Shown: piece after piece, positions 47,510 to 62,500 of the stretch | Numbering within the stretch: position 1 is the stretch's first letter | How the letters are laid out: each line of letters begins with the position of its first letter | Assembly: GCA_005656395.1 (NCBI GenBank) | Contig: SRSI01000079.1 | Coordinates: 1,612,001-1,676,000 of the forward strand | From: Strongyloides papillosus | Taxonomy: Eukaryota > Nematoda > Chromadorea > Rhabditida > Strongyloididae | Length of the DNA: 64,000 nucleotides | Reading direction: 5' to 3' | Made by a program: the position numbers and the translations under genes | The notes under the pieces: model-generated | Seen by the model: the letters and a program-made list of their open reading frames with translations, nothing else | Databases searched by the model: none | What the model was told of the DNA's origin: nothing

Positions 47510-50500
47510 CAGTTAGACATCAATTATAGAACTATTTATTTATTTTTTTTATTTTTGCTTCAAAATATGGAAACTTCTTACATCGGGTAGTAATGAAGGA
47601 CATATCAAATAAAAACACATCCATTAAAATAAAAATTCCCCCTATAAAAAAAAAACCATAATAGATAAACCTTATTTATTATTAACAAACTTTTTATAAA
47701 ATCCATTAAATCCACTAATTTATTACTCTTGTTAACACTATTGCTTTAAATAAATAATTTTTTAAACGAAATATAAATTTATTAATAAAGTCATCTATTT
47801 AGTTATAAATATATATATTTTTATGAGTAAAATTTAATGATCTAAAGAAGGAAAAATAAAAAGTATTAGAAAATATTTAAAAATAGATAAATGCATGAAT
47901 TTTTAATAAATTTTAGGTAATGGAAGATGGTAATAATATATATGTATATTTATTTATTTGGTTAATGTATTTTAAATTATTATTTTATGATATTTAAAAG
48001 AATTAATTTAAAATTTATTTTCTATGAAGTGGTATGATAAAAAGAAGTTTTATTATTTTTTCTATCACTCTTCTCATCATTATTATATTTTTTAATAATA
48101 ATTTATATAACTTTTAGGAAAAGGATTTAGTGTATCATTTTTATTGTTCTAAGAATTTATATCTTCTAAAATGTAAATATTGAAGAATGTCTGTGCATTG
48201 AATTGATGTTATAACAATTGGTAATAAATCTTTTTTCTTAATCCTTTTTCAATTGTATAATCATGAAATATGATCAAAAAAGAGGGTAGTTTTAACAAAT
48301 TTAATATAAGAAAAGCATATATAATATATTTATATATTAAATATATATCTTTTCATTAAAAATACAAATTTGTTTGTCTTTCTCCTCAAACCATTTAACT
48401 TAATCTTGTAAGGATGGTTTGAAGGAAATTTACATTATTTCCTTTCCTTACTTTTTCTTAAAATGGTTTTAATTTTAACATTTTTAATAAATATCTATTG
48501 ATATATTATTTATTATGTAATGATGTATGTGTCTATTGATAAAATTTCAATGTACATATATTATATATTTGACAAATATTGTTTTCCCTAATTACAATAT
48601 AATTTTCATTTTTAACTATTTAATTTGTCATACACTAATGATAGTACTTTATTTTTAATTAAGAAACTCTTGTTCAATATAAGATATATTATTTATTTTA
48701 CACTATCCCTCTATATAACTCTTATCTTTTTGATTAATTTCATTAAAAAGTACTAACAAAATTATCATATTACAAAACAATTAGCTTTATTATTTCGTTA
48801 TTTACTATCGTTAGAGGGAATGAAACCTCCTCTGGTATTATTCTTGACATCTAAAACATATTTTTCTCTAGAAACTTATACTCTTTTTATTACTACAATT
48901 TCACACATACACAATTTAAATAAACTTCATTATGTATTCCTTTTATTTTATTCTTTTTTTATTTCTTTTCAATTTTTTTATTGATAAAGATTATCTATAT
49001 TTATATTTAAATAGAGACAGGTAAAAATACAATTTATCATTCAATCACCTATTATTAATTTAACTATTTTAAATATCTATATAAATGGTATAAAATTTTA
49101 AATTATTTTATGGACCAAATAATGTTGTTACCATAAAATTTTAATTATTTTGTCAATGCATTTATCATTCATACTTAATTTGATATGTATGAAACTATAC
49201 ATTTAAGGTAACCAAATAAAAATGAAAAATATTTTTTTTAAATACAATTAATGAAATATGCTTTATATAGAGGCCATGAAAAGAAATGATAATTTCTGTT
49301 GTAATACAAATCATATTCTGTCATAACCAATCACAATAAATGATAAGAAACTTATCATACTAATATCCTAACAATATTATATATTATACCTTCCTATTTT
49401 ACTTTTTCTCTCTCTCCTTTTCATTATCACAAATTATATTTCATTAAAAAGAATCTAATAATAATAATGGAAAGTTTGTAGCCTCGCAATAAGATCAATC
49501 ATCGTACCTGGTATCTTATTACCATTAACCAACAATCATATCATATCTTTACATTACTCCTAAATAACAAAACTCTTTTTTACCTCCTGCCGTTGTTGGT
49601 TATCTCATTAACACTAAATATCATTTATATATTATCAACATATATTTCTCAAATTAACATATCAATTTGATGATGATAGATGAAGTGATATGATTAGTGA
49701 GTTATCTTAAGGTAAACCTATCTTTTCTATCCAACTCTCTCTCCCATCAGCTAACAACCACTGATTGAACTCAAATTGAATTAATTTTAATGATTTTTGT
49801 TTTAAAACCACAACTTAACACAGTCATTTATCATTTTTACTTGTTATTTTAATAGAAATTATAATGGATTACTATAGTTGCGTTATAAATATTATTAATT
49901 GTTCCTGTTTTTATTATTAATTAGATTCTCATTGCAACTGCTTTTTTTTTACTATTTATTTATACTTTTTAATTGATATACTATTGCGACATATTAATTA
50001 TTACATTCTTATCATGAATATTTCCTAACTCCTCTTTATGATGCAAGAACAAACAAATAGAGTTCTTTCAACTATTCTTGAAATTTCAAGTCTAAAACAA
50101 TGCATCTAATTTTTATTAAAAATTAAAATAACAAAAAATTATAAATGTTTATTTTAATATATAAATATATATATGAAAAATTTAACAAATAACGTAACTT
50201 AAAGTTTATAAATAAGACACAACCTTTTTTCATCATCCTCCTCATCACCATCATCTCCTTTTCTTCTCCTATACACTTAATAAAATTAAATAAAATTTTA
50301 CCTTCTATTTTAATTTTTTCAATCAACACCTTGTTAACAAGTTGATGTTGTAAAAGAAAAGACAAAAGTGCTAAAAGACAATTATTATGATAAAAAGAAA
50401 ATGAGAATCGTATATAATATAGGTAAATGTAGAAAAAATGTTGTAAGTTTTTGTAATTCTTGTATGTGTATGTTTGTTGGTTTATCTTCACTTTTTCTTG

Positions 50501-53500
50501 TTATCGTTAACTATCTTTTTTATTAATTTTTGTACCTAGAATATTTTTATATTGTGTATGTTGAAATCTTAAGAATATTATATATATTGACATATTATTT
50601 TTGTATATAACATCACATTATATATATAGGAATATAATTGTAATGTAGATAAGATTATATATTAGAGGTAAATGAATTATAACATATTGTATTATTTAAG
50701 GAAGATAATATTACTTCTTTTTATCATTCATTCATTATGTTATCTCCATTGACTTCATAATCAACAATACATAGATAGATTTCTCTTTTCATTATCATCA
50801 CCTACCGTCCTCACATATAGAGATGGAACAAGTTTTATTTGTAATAATATTGTGATAATCAAAAAGTGAAGCTTATCATCATTAATTATTGGTAGTGAGT
50901 ACAAGCTGGTTTCAAGAATACAACAAGTAGACTATTAATTTATATGTTATATAGGACTTTAAATAAATTTTTTGACACTAAATATCACACATTCTTTGTC
51001 TTTTTTTTAAACGAATATTTGAGGTAATTATATATATTGTAAAGATATTAAGAATGAGTAAAAAGAAGAAAGTAGAGGAAAGTGAATGACTTAGCAATTA
51101 TTATTGCTTACCAAAAATTTTTATCATGTAATTGAAGGAGAGTAAAGAATTCTTATTCATTATGCTTTTTTTCTTAAAATAATTACAAGAACTTCTCTTT
51201 TTTTTACCATTATATTCTCAAGAACCTATTAAAAAGTTTTAACATTATTACATTACTATAAAGTTTAATTTAATTTAGATAATCCAATTTTTATTGTTTC
51301 ATTTTATTTTAATTTTATTAAAGTAAAATAAGATAACTGTCTTGATTACCTTGATCAACTTGTCAACGACTTTTTTTCCTCAATAACGGATTATGTTAAT
51401 GTGATTTGGTAACAAATATATCATAAATGTGTAATAAAAAAAGTTACACTTTTATTGTTTAGAACATTTCCTCATTAAGATACATTGTGCCTTTGTCTTA
51501 GAGATATGACATTTCTTAGTATATATCTATTTCTAATGTGAGTCTTTTTTTTTACAAATTTAAATTATTTAACCCATCATCTTTTAATATGTTGAAGATT
51601 TTATTGCCCATGAAGGTCTTCAAATTCGTGTATATTTTTATTAAATAACTTGCATACCAGATATAGAAAACGTGGAGGAGGGAAAAAATAATGTTGGTGG
51701 AGGAGAGATTGCAAAATAGCATTTAATTGTATTTATGTGTGTATGAGTATTGTGCTTACAAATAAAGCAAATAAAAAGACAATAACTTCCATTATTTCAT
51801 TTAAATTATTATAAAGTGATCAAATCTAATTACAGTATATTATATGTATATACATTACATCTCATTATCATATAAATGTGCTTATTTCTCTCTCTCTTCC
51901 TTCATCTCTCCTATTGTTATGTGACATTTACAAATATCTACATATATATATAACTTTTCATTCTTCATTCTTAAATCACTTTCTAACATTATCTTTTAAA
52001 TTATTTTAAAGTTTATATATCCTAATAATTATTTTTTAATAATATTATATGATTACTTTTTAAAATGACATATAAATATACCTATATATTATTATTAATC
52101 ATATTTAAGTAATACTTTTTAAAATTTTTGTTTATTATTATATACATATGTAAGAATATACTTTTAAAAATTTAATAATCAACATACAACAACCTACATA
52201 TGATTTTTAACTTTTCTTAATTATAGTAAATGGAAAAAAGTTTTAATATACTTCCTTCTTATTATATCTAGTTTCAAATGATATATAAATTATTTAAGAT
52301 ATAATTTTAATCACATATATTAATAATTTCATTTATTCCTCAATTACCTATAGATATATTATAAATGATATTTTAGATTGTTCTTGAAAATAGTTAAACA
52401 TATTTAAATAAAAATTTATAATCATTATGTTCTTGTTAAAAGGTTACTAATTACATAGAAAATTTCTACTCCTAAGTGATTATTGAGATTTTTGTTTAAA
52501 ATTTTGATCCTCACTCTATAATCATTTATTATATAATTAGATCATTGATAAAAAATCTATTTATTCATTTTCTTTTTGTTAACTATTTGAATGAATATTT
52601 TACAAAAAAAAATCCCTTCTTGAGAATTGTAAAGAAGAGGTATAAAAAAATAACTGGTAGTATTATGAGGGAAATAAAAAGAATTGAGGGGTGTTTTGAT
52701 TGGTAGGATGATGAAATCTTTACCTCTCTCATTATTGGTGAAGGTTTTTTTTATAATTGACTTAGATACTTTTTTAACAATAAAAAAAATTAGATACTTC
52801 CTACTTTTTTTTCTATTTATGTATATTTATACTTTAGTTATTGATAGAAAGAAAAGATCTTTGTGTGTATATTTTTTGTGTTTTGAGGTAAAGACAGTTA
52901 GATTTAAATTCTTCAATAACACTACTTTCCCTTCATAGTTATGTGTTTTTTTTATCAAAATATTTATTAGGGTAATTAGACCATTACACAAATATAATTT
53001 TATTCTATCCACTAAATAAAGAAAAAATCCCATAAATAGTTTTATTGTACTCAAGAAGTATAAGAATCAATATAAGGAGATGTAGACATGCATATACATT
53101 TCAGAGTAAATAATTTGTCTTCTTATATTAAATTTTATCTTCATCTTAAATCTTTATAAGTACCTATTAAATTAAACAATTAAATTTGAAGATATTTAAT
53201 TTTATTTGTTGGGACCCCAATCTTTATTTCTTTTTCTGGAGATTCTCATGTTGCCCTTTTAGTGTTTTTTTTATTAAATATATATTTATATTTATTTTTG
53301 TCCTTTTAGTGGGATATTTAAGAATGAAAAGATAAAGGATTTATTTTTTTGATAGTTTAACTCATTAAATAAATAAAAATTTGTTTGATTAATTTTAAAA
53401 AAAACTTTTATTTTGTTAAAATATAAAGAATAACCATTAATTCTTGGGATTGTTTTCTTTCTCTTGATTATTCAATTATAAAATACATGTCAAAAAGATA

Positions 53501-56500
53501 ACACCAATATATCATTAAAAATATATCTCCTTATTCATATATTTTAAAAACATTTTGACGTCATTATAAAAATAAAATATTAAAAAAAAGAGGACCCCTA
53601 ATATATAATAAAAATAATGTTTAATAATAATAATAAATATTATATATATCTAATTTATTACAATGTTATATTTTGAGAAGGAAGATAAGAATCAGAAGTT
53701 TGTTTTATAATAAAAACATTTAATTTTAACATCAAAAAAGGGAGCCTATCTCTTTTTTAGGTTTTATTTTTCCACTTACCATATATTTATATTTAAAATT
53801 TGTGATTGATGATTCAAACATTAATCTAAATACATATTAGTTTTTATTAAATAAAGGAGGAAGAATAAAAATATGATGTTGATGCATCAAATGTATGTAT
53901 ACTTTTTCTTTTTGATCAATTAGTCTTATGTATATTCTTTTACATTTTATTTTTTTTCACTCATTATTAATAGGAGTGATCGGAAAAATTAGAAGGCATA
54001 CCAAAATGTCTATTGAATTAGTAATAAGGGGTTGAAATGTTATATTTATATTACATATTTATAATATTTTTATTACATGTAAGAAAATTGTTTTAATTTA
54101 CTAATTGTAAGTATTGTTTTGATTAAGGTATAACAAAAGGGGGTAATGTTTAAATGAGCTAAAATTACCACTATTTTATAGAACTGAAAATCTTTTATGA
54201 TAAATGTTTTCAGAAATTTTCATTCAAAATGCTCAACCACTATTAAAAAGTATAAGGTAATTTAACTAATAAAGAGAAAGCTTTATAAATGATATTACAT
54301 AAAAACTTTCTCTTTATATCTAACTAATTCTTATCTATCACAAGTATATCTACATTTTTTTCGATGTTTTCCAATTTACCTCTCTTTTATTATTAAATTT
54401 ACTCAATATTGTAAATGAAGATTCATTTGAAAGTATTACTTTTTTATCCAATTCAAAATGTGTTAAATAACATATATATAAATATAAACTTTATTTAATT
54501 TTCTTTTTTTATTTTTTTTAACTTTTTCTTTTATTAAGAAAGACGATCATTTGATATTTGTGTATCTATAGGAGGCAAATAAAACTTTTCATTCTTAACC
54601 ACATAAGATTCATATACATGTTTTTGAGTGTTGTTTTTTTTGACACATATATCTATAAAAATTAATACACTCACCAATTATTTTTTTTATTATCATTTCT
54701 CATTATAAAGTGTACAGTAATCATCATCTTGTGTCTTTGCTTGCTTTTTTCATTAAAAAACATGTGTAAGAGAAGTAATAAAATACTAACTTTTAATTTC
54801 CTATTTATACCTCTAATTTCATTTATATATAATTTATATTACATCAATAAAACTACAGTCTCCTCCAATAACAGAATAGGCAGGTAAAGTAGTCCCATTT
54901 ATCGGGAATTATATAAAAAATAACAAGGTATAAATTTTGAAATTTCTCTTATTTTTCCCCAAATACCATGATGAATAATATTTATATTATTTTAAATTAA
55001 TAAAAAATACCAATGAGATATTAAAAAAGTTTTTATATTTAATAGAAGAAGAAAGGAAGTATTTGTTTTAACAATTTTTTTGTTCAAAATATTGTTATTT
55101 ATTTCTTATAAAATTGGTAGTTTTATTCATTTTATTTTAGTTTAAATCTTTTTTATCATTAACTAGATATACATTATATTTAATTCCTGATGTTGGGGTG
55201 AAAGTTTATTAAATATTTTATATGAAGAGTGATTATAAAAATGAGATTGCGTGACACTTGCCATAGTACCTCTTCTTCTTCATCACCAAAACTTAAATAA
55301 AGATTAATCTCCATATACTGATAAAAATAAAGTAATCTTTTTTAAATTTATATTAATAAATTAATGTATATATTTTAAAAACTTTATAGTTGTAAGTTTG
55401 TGTGTGTATGTTGATTTAGAGGTTGGATGATTATTAAATTGATATATATTAGAAATTAAGTAAAATTTTGCCTCTTATAAATATATTATACATAATATTT
55501 TTATGACAAAATTTTTAGTTGAAAATTTTAATGGAATATTAATTTATATATTAATTTTAGTTTATATATAAGGTTAAAACTTAATGGATTTTTGAATTAT
55601 TGAAATTGTTTTTAATCATTATAACTTTTTTTGATAGTTATGTATTTAGTTTGAGAGTTTTTAATGTAGTTTTATATAAAGATATTTATAACTTTATAAA
55701 TATATTTATTAATTTTGGTTTTTAAAATCTATTAAGAGAGGATAAATTAAAATAACTTTCCTTTTTATTACTTTATTTTCATTGTTTAAGTATTTTCAGT
55801 TTACAAGTATTTTATTTTTCATGTATGCTTAAGATTCAAATTAAATTTTATTAATAAATCACATTGATTATCTTTTTAATATCCCATCAAATTTCGTGTA
55901 TTTTATTAAATGTTGTTTTATTTTATAATTGGTAATAATGGAAAAGTTTTATATTTTTTTTCTAGATTTTTTATGTGTATTTTTCTATTAATTTCTTAAC
56001 TGCCTTACTACGGTAACATGATTAAATTTAATTACTTTCTATATGTATACATTTATGGTTGGTAGACAAGATAAAGGATAATGCAGTTAAACATGTCAAG
56101 TCAGGAGCGTGTAATGGTATTGAAATATAAATTATAAAAAGACTTCTACAGTATACCTTTAGATATATTAAAAACTAATGTAATAACATTTTAAATGGAG
56201 GAAAATTGTGGTAAGTTTTAAAACAAATGATTTAAATATATTTATATTATAATAGTAATAATGATAATAATAATGCCACAGCATGTTAAATATGTTAATA
56301 ATAGTTTTAAATGGCATTGTACATATAATAATATTTATATATATTTAATATCTATATGTTGTGATTTATATAAAAATAATATTTAGTAGATGATTAAAAA
56401 TGAAAACAGAAATGGCGTGTTAGTTAAGTTAACAATTTTTAAAATTTTAATTGTTTTTATGGTTAAGATATATTATTTAAAATATTATTAAAAGTCAAAA

Positions 56501-59500
56501 GTTATGATTATTAAGACTAAAATTTAGCCATATTCTTTCAACTATAATCTTTTTTAAGAAATTAAATGGTTAAATTTATTATTATTATTATTATTTTGTG
56601 TATGAGTGCCTCTATAATGTACAAAATGATTGTTTAAATGAGAGGAGGGATAAATTATTATTTCTATTATATTTATATACATGGAGACAGGAAATTACTA
56701 ACTTTAATAGTTTTAGAAAAATTTTTAAAAACCATAAAATTTTTGGTATTATTAATATTAAAATATAATTTGTCCTTTATATCATTGTTATATAACTAAA
56801 CGAAAAATAATTATTGTGTATATTTTAATAATTTTACTTTTTAATTGTTCATATCATTTGTTCTATTAACAAAAAATGAATCAAATATCTTTATATAATC
56901 TTTAACTTTTATTAAAAATTCTACTATTTATGGATAGAAAAAATAATTCAAGTATATACTTGAAGTATAAGGGTAAATGGAATTATATAGGTTAATAAAA
57001 AAGTTTTTAATATTCACTACATTAATTTTAATTTATTCTATCGTTATTTGTAAGTTTTAAAAAATATTATTTTACAATTTCACATATTAGTTCATTGTCT
57101 CAAAAAAGATTATACTTTGTGTTAGTGTTTTCATTTTATTTTGTAACATTATCTTATATTCCCTCTTATTTATTGGCATCATCCAAACTATAAATTGGTT
57201 AAGATTAAGGGGGAGGCTTAATATCAAAAAATTAGATTGTAAAGTTAATGGATTGAAAGAGTTAGGAAAAACTTTTTATTGTCTTTGTAACACTTTTATT
57301 TTATTTATTATATTTGTCATGGAAAAACTTTTTAAAAAGTTATTTAAAGATTAAGAAAGAGGGAGTAGAGTAAAAAAAGGAAAAAAATGGTTGCCGCTAT
57401 GCAATTTTAAGGTACACTAAATATATTTAACTTCATAAATGGAGTCCTTTGATGAGGTTGACAATTTATGACATTTTCTTAATGACATTTTTCTTTTGTC
57501 TTAATAATAGGTAATGGTATATAAAAGGTGTTTATGAGAAGGTAATTTAACTCATTTACCTTATTTAATTGTCCTGAACTTCTGAAGACATAATATATTA
57601 TGTACATGTACTTAATTTTCTTTTCAAATCATTCAAACTTCTAATTATTTCGTGATTTCCTTTTATGGCAATGTATTTAATATATTTTAAAGAATGATTT
57701 AATATGGTAATACGACAAATTTAAGGTTGATTAATTGGCTTTTAATGAAAAGGCAAATTCGTTTCTCCCCAATTGATATATTATTACTCCTCCATCAATT
57801 CATTATTCAGGTAAATGTTAAGAAAAATAATTTCTTATTAATTTTATTCTTATTTTATCTATATATCACTTTGACAATAGATATCCCTTAGCATAATTTC
57901 TTACATACACATTATTTGGTTCCTTCTCCAATCACCCAAACTATATCATCATCTTCCTCCCAGATGTTTCATTTAATCCTCCTAAATATATTCAACAATC
58001 TAAAATTACCAAAAAAAGATTTGAAGAAAAATTAATTTGAAACTGGTATGGCAGATAAATGGAAAATGAATTAAATAAACATCTATTTATTCTCCCATCA
58101 AAAATATAATCATTTTAAAAATTTAACAATAAAAAGAGTGCTATTCAAAACAAGGGTGCCAATAATAAAGGAGAAGGTATAAAAAATCTAATAAAGTTTA
58201 TATATATTTTCTTTAAACATCCCAAACTACATTTAATCTCCTTTGTATTCTAAATATTATTATATATTGATATAATAATTTACCTTATAATAGTGTACCA
58301 TATTAAATTTATCTTTTTAAAAATTGTATACAATTTTATATAAATGTAATAATTATATATGTAACAATTATATTTTTAGAAATGTTTGATATTTACTTCC
58401 TTTTTCTTAAGAATAATTTATGTAAGTATTATATAAAGTTAGTGTACCTTATGATATTATAAAAATAAATTGATACATACATATAAATATTATATTTTTT
58501 TCTGGGTACATTTTATAAAAGGATTACCGTATATTTTTTGAGTATTTTAAATTTAATCACTTTTTCTTTTTAAATAATAGATATTATTGGTAGTTATATG
58601 GATAGAAATATATTTAATGTGATAAATGAATATACACTATTTGTCAATTGATAATTTACTTTCACTCAAATATGAATTTCTTTTAACTTTTATCAGTTTT
58701 TCTATATCATATTTTAGGGACAAAAAAAGGGGTGGGGTTGGTTTTTTTTTACTTAAATAAAAAAAGACTTTTTTACAGCAAAATTACTACTTTTCTTACA
58801 ACATTATTGAAATGATAAAAAAATGAAGTATCATTTAAACGAATCTACATTTTTTTTTCTTCTAAAAATATTAAAAATTAATCATTACACACATATTGTG
58901 CTCTTTAAAATAAATAGACATTTCTTAAGATTATTCTTTATTATCACTATAGTCAAAAAAAACTTTTAACTACTTTTTTTCTTAAAAAAATTCCAATCAC
59001 CATCTTTATGTCTAACAATGATTTATAATTGTTCCCTAAACATCATTCTTGAGAACGTAATAATGATTAAAAAATTTATTATATCATTTACCTATCTCAT
59101 TACTAAGTTCTTTTTAATCTTCTTCAAACTTTATGATATCAAAAAATTGATATGAATACTCATATATAATCATATTATTTATTTATTTGATAATTGTTTT
59201 TTTATTTAATAATAATCCTAATTAAAAAGTATAGAAAGTGATAGGAAGATAGTTAAAAGGGTAAATATTGTTGTAGTTGTGAAGAAAAAAAAAGTATAAA
59301 TTGTAAAGTAAGAAATGTGTATGTCGATTATATTAACACATGTAGTTGGAGGTGATCCATTGTCATTTGTCATAATAATTATACATTAATATTTATTTGT
59401 AAACAATGGTTTAATTAAGAATCACTTAACTATTTCATTATACGATGCTAAAATAATGTTTTCCTGTTACCTGTAAAACTTGACACTTCCTTATTTGATT

Positions 59501-62500
59501 AGTCCCCTTAGTTATTAATTGAGAGAGTTTATTCATTGAGGAAGTGTCAAAAAGTGTTCTATATCCACTCCAGGTAGGGTGCCATTTCCTATAATACAAT
59601 TAACATTGTCATAAACACTAATTACAATCTACAAACTTATCAAAAAAGTTAATAATAAGATCACCTTAAAAACATTATTTTTTTACCCCCCTTCATTAAG
59701 TATGCTATTTTTACTCTAGGATGTAGTATTACTAATCACCTACACATAAGTAGATGTCCTTTATAGCTAACAATAAAAAAATTTTAAACATCTATTATTT
59801 ATTTATATATATCATTTTATAAAATTTTGTCAATTGAATTAGTTTCTTATCTCTAAAAACAAGCTTATTTTGATGTGTCGATTTAAAGCCAAAGTAATCC
59901 TTTATCATTCATATATTTCTTTTCTCCTCATAACTAAACATAAATGATTAATATTATATATGTAAATGGTTCGAAGTAATATAAAAAAGAAAGTATACAC
60001 TCATATATATGTATATTCTTAAGATCATACACATATATGTATATGTATCAATAAATGAATGGGTAGGATTAAGTTAAGAATATTAGAAATTAAACGACTA
60101 ATCTGATTATAGCTTTTAAATATTAAAGACATTTTTAAATTTATCTATTATTATTATCTTTTTTTTATATAACTTAATAATATTTATTACTACATTAAAT
60201 CATGAATAGGATAACTTTTTTTAAGTATAAACACTAAGTCTGTAATTTGCAATTTTTGATGGAAAAGATTTAATTGATAGTAATAGATTATTCTTCAAAA
60301 TATAATGTTCATATTATTTAAATTTATAAAATATTCTACTTTAACAAATATTACATTTAGTATTATTAAAAAAAAGGTAGAAAAGTTTTCCTGTAATTTA
60401 CCTTTTCCGTACCGGTAGTAGGTAGTTTAAATATAATTATTACATTCTCACTCTTATTCTATTTTAAATATATTATATAATTTATTCATCTACTATAATT
60501 TTCTATATCTCTGCTTATATTTAGAATAACAAAAAAACTTTTTAAAAATTCATTATTTTTAATGTATCATATGTAAAAAAAATTAAATATACAATTTATT
60601 TATTTATTCTTAAGAAAAGAAGTAAGATATATGTTGTTTTTTTTGTTAACCTTCTTAGGGGTAAATTTGCTAGACATTTTATAGGATATAAAGTTTAATT
60701 TATATCGCCAAAAGTTACACAAATATGCCCTGCCCATATATTTATAAGAAATGATTTTTAGATTAAATATATAACAACTTCCAAAATTATTCCCCTCCCT
60801 TATTTTATAAGATATATAAATATCCTTTAGATGAAAAGAAAAGAATGGCATGTATTTAAAGATTATGGCAATTTCTAAATTTTATATTAATTAGCACATC
60901 TCCTTCTAAAAACTTAATAAATGTGATGTGCCTATTCTTTAAATACATTAATATTATATATATTATTCAACCATAATGCATAGTTAATTTGTAGAAATAA
61001 AAATTTATACCTCTTCTAATAGATACATGTGTATTTATTTGTATATATTTAATTGTTGCAAGAAGATTCTTAGAAAAAATATCTATCTTTCTATTGTTGT
61101 GATAATACAATGATGTATCAATTAAAATAGACATTGTTTACAAATGATATTTATTCTTGTGAGGTAAGGTCTGTTTTTTATATCCCCCTAAAATTATTTT
61201 ATATTCTTTTATCATAGTTAATTATAGCAAAAAAAAATTAAATCAAATAAAGGATAGTTATATATATATATATTTTTTTTTCTAAAATTAATAAATTTTA
61301 ATATATAAATATTTTTTTGACCACCATCAAATTTTATATGATACCTAAAAAAAGATATATTCATAGGATATTTACTTTTCTTTTTTAGCCTTCTTATAAT
61401 CATGATTCTTAATAAAAATCATCATCCAATCTCCCTTCTTCCTCCTCTCCTTTTTCTTCATATTTCAAGATACACAAATAAAATTGATATTATTTTAAAA
61501 CACATAAATATATAATTTTTTATTATTAAAAAAATTTAGGAATGAGTAAAATTGTTATATACACATTATTATTTTATTAAACTTTAATAAAATATTATTT
61601 GACAACATCAAATTCGAACTTGATTTTGTTATTAAGATTTCATTTTATGTCTCACATAATAAATAAAATGAAAAGTTTATTGTTTTAATTATTATTCTTA
61701 GGTTTTTTAACTACATTGACATACAAAAAATTTTTTCGTCATATTAATATTCACTATCATAAGGTTATTTTATGTTAATTATTTGAATCCTTATAAATAT
61801 TAATAACTTATGATTAGTAATTGAAGTTTTTAACATGTAAATCACTATATTTTATTAAATATTCTTGTAATTATTATTATTACATTCTTTTTCATATCTC
61901 TATATCTCTCCCTATCTCATTAAATATATTTACTTCTCTCAATTAATTAATTAAAAATATTGTAACGGAATTACATCTCTATATTATAAATATTTCATCA
62001 TTCTAATTATGATAAAATTATAGTACCAATAAAAGTTTATTCTTGAAAAGGGATTATATACCGTAGGAAAAAAAATGTGACTTACATTAATAAAATAAAC
62101 GCTATAATTACATTTTAATAAAAATAATTAAATAGAGATTGTGATAAGGGAGACAAATTAATTTTACATTAACATCTTATAAATTAAGATATTATAAGAA
62201 GATTATTAATCATATTTCTTTGATATGATAAATATTTATAAATTATTAGAGTTTCGTGATGATGATGTTACCAAATTAGGAGTTGACAAAATTATATTAA
62301 TAAATTATCTATATAATATTCGAGAATGAGAAAAATAAAAGCGAGAGAGAGAGTGAAAAGTTACACACATTTATTTGATACTTTCTTAATGATTTCTCAT
62401 TAATATTTTAATAATCTTATAAGTAGAATTTTAAAATTTTTGTTACATAATATGGTGGTGAATTATAGTTGTCATCATCATCATCTTCCACTTCCATTTT

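Noticed and set aside
50123..50491. 122-codon minus-strand open frame in the gene desert
   Set aside because: Composed of Phe/Tyr/Ile/Lys runs typical of AT-rich DNA; no start context or splice sites supporting a gene.
52684..53054. Overlapping open frames on both strands near 52.7-53.0 kb
   Set aside because: Both strands are equally open and low-complexity, which is what AT-rich non-coding sequence gives.
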